Source: Candidatus Omnitrophota bacterium (GTDB taxonomy: Bacteria; Omnitrophota; Gorgyraeia; 2-01-FULL-45-10). From it: a DNA stretch of 8,052 nt. The stretch lies in contig JAQUQN010000046.1 of NCBI GenBank assembly GCA_028716065.1, positions 1-8,052 of the forward strand. The letters are read 5' to 3'. Within the stretch, counting starts at the first letter, position 1. Every line of letters begins with the position of its first letter. Under the pieces are notes generated by a model. That model worked only from the letters and a program-made list of their open reading frames with translations. It was not told where the DNA came from and did no database searches. Shown here piece by piece: positions 1 through 5,943 of the stretch. The position numbers and the translations under genes are program-made.

Positions 1-428
1 TGATAACCCAGGTTACCCCATCCCTTGCCTCTATGGTATTTATAAAATCTCAGAGCGTTTCCGGCCTCGGTGGCGCTGTGGTGTATTATTATATATTTCC
101 ATTTGGACGTCTCGTACAACGGTATCACCGGCTTTAGGGGCGCCGCCCTGGGGATGGTGAGCCGTTGTCCCATATTGAGTTGGGTGCGGCTCTTCAAACC
201 ATTTGCCCTCATGATGTCGTCGATATCGACATCGTACATCTTGGCTATGCGCCAGAGCGTCTCTCCCGGAGCGACTACATGGCAGATATTTTGCCTGGCC
301 GGGATACCGACGGGCGCGGTATAGATTGTTTCGACTTGGTGAACCGGCGGCCTTACTGGAGCCTGGGCGCAGGAACTTAATATTATTGCCAGCGCCGCGC
401 CGGCTGTTAGACGGAAGATCCTTTTCAT
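1..428 (-). CDS. LysM + N-acetylmuramoyl-L-alanine amidase lipoprotein (3' end outside window)
   Basis: Predicted peptidoglycan hydrolase that cuts the bond between muramic acid and the stem peptide, anchored by lipid in the cell envelope. I translated 142 codons; the reading frame is open to the window edge, so the C-terminus is missing. Residues 1-20 form a lipoprotein signal (MKR start, hydrophobic core, lipobox LSSC with Cys20). A LysM domain spans about 50-93 (HVVAPGETLWRIAK near its start, NMGQRLTIP at its end). An Amidase_2/PGRP-type domain begins near 109: WKYIIIHHSAT, where His116 or His117 would be the first zinc ligand, then GWGNLGYH at the break. The later zinc ligands lie outside. 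The start codon overlaps the stop of the upstream TrkA-C gene as ATGA, so translation is probably coupled. The shine-dalgarno is only GGAAG very close to ATG. Family assignment is firm; substrate specificity and lipidation are inferred. Confidence 0.85.
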   Translation of the reverse strand, partial: MKRIFRLTAGAALAIILSSCAQAPVRPPVHQVETIYTAPVGIPARQNICHVVAPGETLWRIAKMYDVDIDDIMRANGLKSRTQLNMGQRLTIPRAAPLKPVIPLYETSKWKYIIIHHSATEAGNALRFYKYHRGKGWGNLGY

Positions 429-1132
429 GTCTTCCGTTCCGTCTCAAGCATGGTATTGTTGGATATGGCTTCCGAGACCTCTTCGGGAGCGTAGCATATC
501 AGTATGTCTCCAACATTGATGATCGTCTCCCCGGTAAGACCGCCCATGAATTTCTCTTTCTTTCCGGCCTTACGGTATATGGCCAATACGGTCAGGCCAT
601 GCCTCTCCAGCTTTAGTTCACTTAGCCGCTTATCTTTAAGCCAGCTATGGGCCTTTACGGCTATTCTCGATATCGCGTAGCCCTCACTAAAACCCAGAAG
701 TTGCTCATAATCAAACACGCGCATCTTGGTCCATCGTTTGAGCGCCTTGGCGATGACTATTTTCATTATATGGTATAGGTATCTGGAGCGGGCGACGATA
801 GATAGGATCACCAGCCCGATCAGGAGGATGGTGCTCCGTTCGAGAACGTCCTTTCCGCTCTGACCGAGAAATGTGATTACCAGCGTCGCGATGGATGTGG
901 TTATCCCGGCGCTCCCCATGAGGATGAGGATGCGTATTATACGCCTTCTTACGGGATGCGCGACGAGCGCCTCCGATTCCGTAGTGGTGAAACCCGTGCC
1001 GGAGAAAGCCGACTGGGCCTGGAACGAGGCTATTTCAGGGGAGAGGCCCGTCAGTTCCAGGGCTATGCCCCCGATCCTTACACCGATGAAAGAGAGCGTT
1101 ATAATGGTAAGGAGAGCAAAGAGAGCTACCAT
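425..1132 (-). CDS. Membrane protein with C-terminal TrkA-C (RCK_C) domain
   Basis: A 235-residue protein, probably sensing a ligand or helping to control cation flux at the inner membrane. Hydrophobic segments lie at about 1-24, 65-89 and 98-117. Between the first two is SAFSGTGFTTTESE (41-54), which resembles the TGFTT-type pore loop of Trk/Ktr potassium transporters, although the protein is far too short to be a full transporter. Residues 150-225 form a TrkA-C fold: GYAISRIAVK, a strand-rich middle, GETIINVGDILICYAP at the end. In known transporters this domain binds small ligands such as nucleotides. A strong ribosome site (GGAGGA, 8 nt upstream, 1141-1146) supports this ATG. It is the middle gene of a three-gene operon, 53 nt after the AsmA-like gene and overlapping the amidase lipoprotein. 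TrkA-C domain call is confident; the transport role is inferred. Confidence 0.85.
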   Translation of the reverse strand: MVALFALLTIITLSFIGVRIGGIALELTGLSPEIASFQAQSAFSGTGFTTTESEALVAHPVRRRIIRILILMGSAGITTSIATLVITFLGQSGKDVLERSTILLIGLVILSIVARSRYLYHIMKIVIAKALKRWTKMRVFDYEQLLGFSEGYAISRIAVKAHSWLKDKRLSELKLERHGLTVLAIYRKAGKKEKFMGGLTGETIINVGDILICYAPEEVSEAISNNTMLETERKT

Positions 1133-1185
1133 TTTTTAAATCCTCCGCACTTGGCGCCCTGGCATTCTCTGGCCGGCGGCCTTGT

Positions 1186-2037
1186 TTATTTTTCACCTGA
1201 CCCGAAAGGATTTTTTAAGATGTCTTGTAATGTTTCGGTGGTCTTCTGGACGGTATCCGTCGCTTGCCTGGTTACCGAACCCGTCTCATCTACAACCCGG
1301 GTGGCGCGTCTTGTCACGGCTTGGACCTTAGCCGCGGCCTCGCCCGTAAGCTTCTGCGCGGTGCCAAGGACATCGCCGGTGTTTCCCTTTAATCCCTGAA
1401 GATCGAAATTGGCAAGACTTGGCACCGTGGTATTCGAAAGCGCTTTTATCACGATCAGGCTGACCACGATGTTAAGGTCATCGATGTCGGAATATTTTTC
1501 GTTCAAGTTGATGTTGAATTCCCGGATCGCCGGCGCGCCGCCTTTAGAGTAATCTTTATATATAACGCTTCCTATCTTCAGTGTAAGGCTGTCTATCCGC
1601 ATCGGCGGGGCATTAAGTTCTTTTTTCACCGACGGCCTTTTGCCTTTTGTCTCTTTTTCGGCCTGGACCACTTTCAGGGCATCGAGATTAAGTTCTCCAT
1701 TTTCGTTCTTCACGACCACCAGTTTTTTCAGGTCTATGCGCACTTCCGTAAGATATATCTTTCCTTTTAGAAGGGGCATGAGGGCATAGTCGACAAAGAC
1801 TTCCGGCATGTCCAGCATCGTCCGGTCCTTGTAGCCGGCGGGGTTAAGGAGCTCAAGATCTTTTATTTGGACCAGCGTTCCGAGCAATCCCACCTTAAGG
1901 CTTCCCATCTTGAGCCGAAGGCCGGTAACTAAGTTTACGCCCTTCTCAACCGATACCTTTATTATCATGTCCTTGGCGAGAGAGAGAATAAATATTACCG
2001 CCAATATACTTACTGCCAGAATAATCCATTTTTTCAT
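1186..2037 (-). CDS. AsmA/DUF748-like envelope protein
   Basis: A 283-residue protein with one N-terminal membrane helix (about 3-21, MKKWIILAVS onward) and no cleavage or lipobox signal that I can see, so it is probably anchored in the inner membrane with its body in the periplasm. Residues 25-120 follow the pattern of AsmA/DUF748 proteins: a GLRLKMGSLKVGL strand pair, LELLNPAGY, VDYALMPLLKGKIYLTEVRI, and ENGELNLDAL. AsmA relatives affect outer-membrane lipid transport and assembly; this one is much shorter than the large AsmA proteins, closer to a single repeat unit. Residues 220-275 form a low-hydrophobicity Ala/Thr/Val/Arg-rich helix that may be amphipathic. An ATG 15 nt upstream (2052) is possible, but the GGAGGG ribosome site sits 7 nt before 2037 and overlaps that earlier ATG, so 2037 is preferred. 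First gene of an operon with the TrkA-C and amidase genes. Molecular function unknown. Confidence 0.8.
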   Translation of the reverse strand: MKKWIILAVSILAVIFILSLAKDMIIKVSVEKGVNLVTGLRLKMGSLKVGLLGTLVQIKDLELLNPAGYKDRTMLDMPEVFVDYALMPLLKGKIYLTEVRIDLKKLVVVKNENGELNLDALKVVQAEKETKGKRPSVKKELNAPPMRIDSLTLKIGSVIYKDYSKGGAPAIREFNINLNEKYSDIDDLNIVVSLIVIKALSNTTVPSLANFDLQGLKGNTGDVLGTAQKLTGEAAAKVQAVTRRATRVVDETGSVTRQATDTVQKTTETLQDILKNPFGSGEK

Positions 2038-2044
2038 CGCAAAT

Positions 2045-2050
2045 CCCTCC
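2045..2050 (-). promoter_or_regulatory. Ribosome binding site deciding the AsmA-like start
   Basis: GGAGGG read on the minus strand, 7 nt before the ATG at 2037. It overlaps the alternative ATG at 2052, which itself lacks a recognisable ribosome site, so it fixes the start at 2037. Confidence 0.7.
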
Positions 2051-2079
2051 ATGCCGGAGATTGCCCCGGGCGTTTTTTA

Positions 2080-2108
2080 ATTATATATGAGTAAATCCCA
2101 AATTCTAA
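2080..2108 (-). promoter_or_regulatory. Sigma70-like promoter (proximal) for the envelope operon
   Basis: Minus-strand TTAGAA (2103-2108), 17-nt spacer, then an exact TATAAT (2080-2085). Transcription would begin near 2073, giving a leader of about 36 nt before the AsmA-like gene. The -10 is perfect and the -35 weak. Confidence 0.5.
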
Positions 2109-2112
2109 GGAT

Positions 2113-2140
2113 ATGCTACTCCTTCCGCAAACAATGTCAA
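2113..2140 (-). promoter_or_regulatory. Sigma70-like promoter (distal) for the envelope operon
   Basis: Minus-strand exact TTGACA (2135-2140), 16-nt spacer, TAGCAT (2113-2118, 4 of 6 to consensus). It lies just downstream of the antiporter stop codon and just upstream of the other candidate promoter, so the operon may have two tandem starts. Confidence 0.4.
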
Positions 2141-2162
2141 GAAAATTTCGGATAGGTATGCT

Positions 2163-3851
2163 CTATCCCAGGGAAAACGCTTTACGTTCTATCTCGATCA
2201 TCTTTTCCGAGACGAATTTGTTGAGCATACCCTTTTCTATAAATCCTTCTATCTCACTTTTATTATTAAGGACAGGAAGATAATCGATATCGTATTTGTC
2301 GAAAAGCTCTCTTGCCTCCAGGAGGGACGAGTCCGGTTTTATCGTTACCGCTATGGGTTCCATGATGTCATGCGCCAGTAAAAGATTGCCGAGGTCCGTC
2401 TGCATGAAGGTATGCCTTATGCTATCCATGGTTATGCCACCCGTCAATTTACCGTACTTATTTATTACGAGATGATTAAGATAGGGGCTTTTGGTGTATA
2501 TATCCAGTATCCCTGCCAGCGGGGTCTCTTCCTGTACGAGTGGAGCTTTTTTATCCATGATATCCCCCACATTCGTCCTGGTGGTCACGTCTTCCTCAGT
2601 CACGTTCAGGCCCACCTCCCCGGCCTTTGTGACGGCGTATTTTACGAAGGGAGGGCCGATCAGCTGGACGACGAAGGTCGAGGCGATGATGGTGATGACT
2701 ATGGAGTTGCCGATCTCGCTGGGGAAGATGTTATACACCACGATAGAGAGGCCTATGGCGACACCCGCTTGACTGAACAAACAAAAGGGGAGATACTTCC
2801 TTATAGAATCCGGTGAACCGGCTATACGGGCTCCGAGGTTGGCACCGGCCATCTTCCCTGCGGTCCTGCCTATGAGGTAAATCCCCGAGATGAGGATTAT
2901 CTTATAATTGATGTCGTGGAAATTCAACTTGGCTCCTACGAGGACGAAGAAGAGGACGTATATTGGCCCTGCGAAACTGCCGACCATCTTGAATACCTCT
3001 TTACTGATCCTGGGCTCGCGATTTACGACTACCATGCCGAGCGTCATGGCCGCCAGGAGCATACTCACATTTATGGCTATGGACAATCCCAGGACGAAAA
3101 GCACAGTTCCTACCGAGAACGCGAGCAATTTCTCCCTGTCGTTATACTTTTTTACTATTTTCGTAAGTATCAGGGCCGAGACGCTTCCTATGAATATAGC
3201 GCCGAATATCTCATATAGAGGATGCGCGATAGTGGATAGTAAGCCACCCATCCCGTTGCGGCCCAGGAATCTTCCCGCAACGCTTGCGGCGATCGCGAAA
3301 AGTAGAAGCGCCAGAGCATCATCCATGGCGACGATACCAAGTACTGTGCTGGTCAAGGGGCCCCGCGTCTTGTATTCCCACAGGACATCGGTCGTCGCCT
3401 CCGGCGCGGTCGCGGAAGCTATGGCACCCAGTAAGAGGCCGAACGCCCAGTAGAACGAACCGCCACCGAAGAACATGCTTCCGAAAAAACCTATTAAGAG
3501 GAAGACCGCCAGGAACGCGGCCATACCTTCACAGAATAATATGGTGAAAAACTGTCTTCCATATTTGCGGAACAGATCTTTCTTTAATTCGCCGCCTATC
3601 ATGAATCCTATCAGGCCCAAGGCAAGATAGCTGAGCGGCTGCAGGGTTTCGGTAATTTTTTTGTCGATGATGTTAAGGCAGGCCTGGCCGAGGATTATAC
3701 CTATGACGATGTATCCGACTACCTGCGGGATCTTCAGTCTCTGGAAGAAACGCCCCCCTATGGTTCCTCCGAATAAGGCCAGCCCAAGAAGGAGCAGTAT
3801 GTTCAGGTGCAGAATCGAGGTTCTACTTATGATGTTGTTTAATAGTTCCAT
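2163..3851 (-). CDS. CPA2-family cation:proton antiporter with tandem CBS domains
   Basis: Inner-membrane exchanger of Na+ or K+ for protons, 562 residues. Residues 1-410 are a run of about a dozen hydrophobic helices with family motifs: IPQVVGYIVIGIILG (41-55), the broken-helix motif SATAPEATTDVL (146-157), an adjacent Asp pair in GIVAMDDALALLL (Asp177-Asp178), and FCLFSQAGVAIGL (356-368). In related antiporters two neighbouring Asp residues mark an electrogenic mechanism, whereas KefB/KefC carry Gln-Asp at this place. The C-terminus has two CBS units, about 428-480 (VGDIMDKKAPLV) and 494-550 (HDIMEPIAV, then YLPVLNNKSEIEGFI), which commonly bind adenine nucleotides and gate transport. There is no TrkA-N domain. 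The gene has its own promoter but no clear Shine-Dalgarno before the ATG. Family is certain; the ion transported is not. Confidence 0.92.
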   Translation of the reverse strand: MELLNNIISRTSILHLNILLLLGLALFGGTIGGRFFQRLKIPQVVGYIVIGIILGQACLNIIDKKITETLQPLSYLALGLIGFMIGGELKKDLFRKYGRQFFTILFCEGMAAFLAVFLLIGFFGSMFFGGGSFYWAFGLLLGAIASATAPEATTDVLWEYKTRGPLTSTVLGIVAMDDALALLLFAIAASVAGRFLGRNGMGGLLSTIAHPLYEIFGAIFIGSVSALILTKIVKKYNDREKLLAFSVGTVLFVLGLSIAINVSMLLAAMTLGMVVVNREPRISKEVFKMVGSFAGPIYVLFFVLVGAKLNFHDINYKIILISGIYLIGRTAGKMAGANLGARIAGSPDSIRKYLPFCLFSQAGVAIGLSIVVYNIFPSEIGNSIVITIIASTFVVQLIGPPFVKYAVTKAGEVGLNVTEEDVTTRTNVGDIMDKKAPLVQEETPLAGILDIYTKSPYLNHLVINKYGKLTGGITMDSIRHTFMQTDLGNLLLAHDIMEPIAVTIKPDSSLLEARELFDKYDIDYLPVLNNKSEIEGFIEKGMLNKFVSEKMIEIERKAFSLG

Positions 3852-3881
3852 GGCATGACGTTGTTAAGATAGTTCTATTAC

Positions 3882-3910
3882 ATTGTAGCACCAGATTTTT
3901 GATAACTCAA
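3882..3910 (-). promoter_or_regulatory. Sigma70-like promoter for the antiporter gene
   Basis: Minus-strand TTGAGT (3905-3910), 17-nt spacer, TACAAT (3882-3887). This predicts a start near 3875 and a short leader of about 24 nt. The rest of the 289-base gap (3852-4140) shows no convincing gene on either strand. Confidence 0.6.
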
Positions 3911-4096
3911 AGTGAATTTAAAGATCGATCAATGTATTGGTCTATGAGATGAGGTTATAGCCTATTCCTGAGAAATAAAAAGGCGATGAGCGATACGATT
4001 TTGTGTCGGGCGTTTTGGAAGGGATTAAATCGATTCTATTTTTAGGGTCCTTGAGAGGAGTTTAAAGTTTTTGATAATCCATGTTACCTATATAGC

Positions 4097-4121
4097 CAAC
4101 TCTTTAATCTTCGCGGAGTTG
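4097..4121 (-). terminator. Hairpin downstream of the DEAD-box gene (weak terminator candidate)
   Basis: CAACTC and GAGTTG form a 6-bp perfect stem around a 13-nt loop, 19 nt after the helicase stop codon. No U-tract follows on the minus strand, so it is not a classical intrinsic terminator; it could protect the 3' end or be chance. Confidence 0.25.
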
Positions 4122-4140
4122 ACACTCTCTTCTGGAAATA

Positions 4141-5388
4141 TTATGGCCTTTTCGGGCGTCGAAAGTGCGCGCTGAAATGACGGGCTCGATGGGGCCTTCT
4201 ATGCGCGCCGCTACGCGGGCGGAATCCTTCAGCCTGAGTAGTCACAAAACTTTCCTTCGGAAATTCCGGATGGCTCGAGACCGGAAGCGCTGTCTTGATG
4301 ATCCGCTCGATATTCTTTACGTCGGCGCTCTGGTCCGGTGTGGCGAACGAGATAGCGCGTCCCTCACAGCCGGCGCGCGCCGTCCTGCCTATACGATGCA
4401 CATAATTCTCCGAATCTTCCGGCAGGTCATAGTTAATGACAACTTCTATTCCGCTTACATCGATACCCCTTGCCGCTATATCCGTAGCGACCAATATCCT
4501 GTATTTGCCGACCTTGAAACCTTCAAGCGCCTCTCTCCTCTGGGCAAGCGAACGGTTCGAATGTATCTCCGCCACGTTGTATCCCATGCCTTTTATAAAA
4601 CGCGTGATCTTCGAGGCGCCTATCTTCGTCCTGGAAAATAGCAGGACCGAACCATGGTATTGCGCCAATAATTTTGATAAAAGCCGCTGCTTTGACTCTC
4701 TTTTGACAATGAATAATTCCTGAATGACCCCTTCGGCTGCGGTGCCGGATGGCGCGACTTCGATATTGATAGGAAGCTTCATGTGCGCCATCCCTATCTT
4801 GATGACCTCTGCCGGGATCGTCGCGGAAAATAGCATCGTCTGGCGGTCTTTGGGGATATATCTGAGGACCTGTGCGATCTGCGGCAGGAAACCCATGTCC
4901 AACATGCGGTCGGCTTCATCTAGAACGAGGATATTTACATCCGCCAAAAGGACCGTGCCCTGGCCTATATGGTCGACAAGCCGGCCGGGTGTCGCGATCA
5001 GGATGCGTGGATTTCTCCTCAGCGCCTGGATCTGGACATGCATGGAAGCGCCGCCTATCAGGACAGCCGATCTCATGCCGAATAAGGGTGAAAGTTTTTG
5101 AAATGTCTCGTCAACCTGGATGGCGAGCTCTCTGGTAGGTACGAGCACCAGACAGCGGCCCTTCCTTTGAGAGAGGCGCTGGATTATGGGTATGGCGAAA
5201 GCCAGCGTCTTGCCCGTCCCTGTCTGGGCAACGCCGATGATATCCTTGCCTTCTATCGCGATCGGGATGGCCTTGTGCTGGATCGGCGTAGGGATGGTGA
5301 ACCGCATGTGGTCCAGGGTCTCGAGTATCTTCGGAGCTATGCCGAGGCCGTAAAAAGAACTGTTTGGTTGCTGAGGAGGGTGTGTCAT
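4141..5388 (-). CDS. rhlE: DEAD-box ATP-dependent RNA helicase, RhlE type
   Basis: ATP-driven RNA unwinding enzyme, cytoplasmic, used in ribosome assembly, mRNA turnover and cold adaptation. All core motifs are present (415-residue form): Phe12 and PTPIQ 33-37 (Q motif), AQTGTGKT 54-61 (Walker A), PTREL 84-88, GG 112-113, TPGRL 133-137, DEAD 157-160, SAT 188-190, LLFSRTK 249-255, VATDIAARGID 300-310, HRIGRTARAG 331-340. The last 30 or so residues are Arg/His/Pro-rich (RRPHRARHF and similar), typical of a nonspecific RNA-binding tail in RhlE-like proteins. The start is the ATG at 5388; a TTG six bases upstream is the only alternative before an in-frame stop. No clear Shine-Dalgarno is seen, but the gene begins 2 nt after the stop of a 52-codon gene, which suggests translational coupling. 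RhlE versus other DEAD subfamilies is judged from size and tail. Confidence 0.93.
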   Translation of the reverse strand: MTHPPQQPNSSFYGLGIAPKILETLDHMRFTIPTPIQHKAIPIAIEGKDIIGVAQTGTGKTLAFAIPIIQRLSQRKGRCLVLVPTRELAIQVDETFQKLSPLFGMRSAVLIGGASMHVQIQALRRNPRILIATPGRLVDHIGQGTVLLADVNILVLDEADRMLDMGFLPQIAQVLRYIPKDRQTMLFSATIPAEVIKIGMAHMKLPINIEVAPSGTAAEGVIQELFIVKRESKQRLLSKLLAQYHGSVLLFSRTKIGASKITRFIKGMGYNVAEIHSNRSLAQRREALEGFKVGKYRILVATDIAARGIDVSGIEVVINYDLPEDSENYVHRIGRTARAGCEGRAISFATPDQSADVKNIERIIKTALPVSSHPEFPKESFVTTQAEGFRPRSGAHRRPHRARHFSAHFRRPKRP

Positions 5389-5390
5389 TA

Positions 5391-5549
5391 TCAATATCTG
5401 CTAACCGCAGCCGAAAATAATCCTTTTGCCATCGCGGCCTGTTGATGGGCGTGGCAATAAACTTCCGGGTTATATATGCTCAGTATCTGCTTGCAGCCCG
5501 TAAATTTGCATATCCTTCTTCTTTTATTCAGCCTTATTTTTTTGGACAT
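5391..5549 (-). CDS. Small putative zinc-binding protein (C-X4-C ... C-X2-H), 52 residues
   Basis: A short gene I found by translating the gap between the cold-shock gene and the helicase. It begins at ATG 5549, 4 nt after the csp stop, and its TGA ends 2 nt before the helicase ATG, so it fits the operon exactly. The N-terminus is very basic (MSKKIRLNKRRRIC). Cys14-X4-Cys19 and Cys32-X2-His35 could hold one zinc ion; the segment LSIYNPEVYCHAH matches a pattern I know from small zinc-finger-like regions in bacterial DNA/RNA-binding proteins, where a 'S-x-YNP-x-x-x-C-x-x-H' stretch closes the site. The C-terminal part (36-52) is a plain Ala-rich helix. Ribosome site is weak (AAGAG near the end of csp). 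I do not recognise a named family. Placement suggests a nucleic-acid-binding partner in cold or RNA stress. Existence of the gene is likely; zinc binding and role are inferred. Confidence 0.7.
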   Translation of the reverse strand: MSKKIRLNKRRRICKFTGCKQILSIYNPEVYCHAHQQAAMAKGLFSAAVSRY

Positions 5550-5553
5550 TTTA

Positions 5554-5760
5554 TTACTCTTGAACCAGGCGTATGCCTATAGCGCGCGGCCCTTTGTCGG
5601 ATTTTTCCACCTCGAACTCGACCTTTTGATCCTCATTCAACGCGTTGAAGGTCGTTTCGACAAGCGCGGATTGATGGAAGAACACCTCGCGGCCGTCCGT
5701 ATCGGAAATGAACCCGAACCCCCTGTCACGCACCAGTTTTTTTATAGTACCTTTATGCAT
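5554..5760 (-). CDS. Cold-shock-domain protein (RNA chaperone)
   Basis: Single cold-shock domain of 68 residues, the usual length for a bacterial Csp; binds single-stranded RNA/DNA and melts secondary structure in the cytoplasm. RNP1 is RGFGFIS (13-19) and RNP2 is VFFHQSAL (26-33). The C-terminal half ends in DKGPRAIGIRLVQE, the normal last strand. The first strand reads GTIKKLVRD instead of the E. coli-type GIVKWFN, so the aromatic Trp and Phe of that surface are replaced by Lys8 and Leu9; this KK/KR-L variant occurs in many bacteria. The ribosome site GAAAGGAG (5768-5775) lies 7 nt before ATG and is the best in this operon. First gene before the small zinc-finger-like gene and the DEAD-box helicase. 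I give no csp letter because paralogues cannot be told apart here. Confidence 0.93.
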   Translation of the reverse strand: MHKGTIKKLVRDRGFGFISDTDGREVFFHQSALVETTFNALNEDQKVEFEVEKSDKGPRAIGIRLVQE

Positions 5761-5804
5761 CTTTAAGCTCCTTTCTTAGCACTCCGCTATTTATGCCTAC
5801 AAAT

Positions 5805-5841
5805 AAAAAACCGCACGCTCAATAAAACACTCGCCATGCGG
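5805..5841 (-). terminator. Hairpin plus U-tract in the csp leader (terminator or attenuator)
   Basis: On the minus strand CCGCATG (5835-5841) pairs with CGTGCGG (5811-5817), 7 bp including one G-U, around a 17-nt loop, followed directly by six T and then ATTT (5801-5810). It sits 103 nt after the glycosyltransferase stop and 44 nt before the csp ATG. If the promoter at 5877-5906 is real, the hairpin lies inside the csp 5' leader and could attenuate or respond to temperature; otherwise it ends transcription from the upstream glycan genes. The long loop makes it a moderate-strength candidate. Confidence 0.5.
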
Positions 5842-5876
5842 CCAACATGCCACTCTTGTCTTATCAATCATGTACT

Positions 5877-5906
5877 ATGATACCATATTCTCTGCCCGCC
5901 CGTCCA
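5877..5906 (-). promoter_or_regulatory. Extended -10 promoter for the csp operon
   Basis: Minus-strand TGGACG (5901-5906, 4 of 6), 18-nt spacer, and TATCAT (5877-5882, 5 of 6) preceded by TGG, i.e. an extended -10 of the TGnTATAAT kind. Transcription would start near 5870 and give a leader of about 110 nt, long as in many cold-shock mRNAs. Confidence 0.45.
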
Positions 5907-5943
5907 TAATTATTTTAAACATGAGAATCGTTCCGGATCCAAA

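Noticed and set aside
40..447. A 135-codon minus-strand frame at the left edge
   Set aside because: Arg-rich, low-complexity translation; it overlaps in another frame the lipoprotein-LysM-amidase gene, which shows a clear signal peptide and domains.
2150..2168. GGATAG/CTATCC hairpin overlapping the antiporter stop codon
   Set aside because: The 6-bp AT-rich stem includes the stop codon and is followed by only four T, too weak to call a terminator.
2908..3453. A long plus-strand frame (181 codons) opposite the antiporter gene
   Set aside because: It is the complement of strongly conserved antiporter codons and its translation has no recognisable domain or membrane pattern of its own.
3987..4046. 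A 19-codon plus-strand frame in the 289-base gap
   Set aside because: Very short, poor ribosome site, no conserved pattern and not placed in an operon.
3896..4074. The ten-base string tttttgataa appearing twice in the intergenic region (near 3896 and 4065)
   Set aside because: AT-rich and short enough to recur by chance; no spacing or symmetry suggests an operator.
4165..5445. Several plus-strand frames opposite the DEAD-box gene
   Set aside because: All lie across the conserved helicase motifs on the other strand and show no coherent protein features.
5476..5766. A plus-strand frame with a hydrophobic Leu-rich start opposite csp
   Set aside because: It is antisense to the cold-shock gene and the small zinc-finger-like gene, and its hydrophobicity comes from their Lys/Arg codons read backwards.
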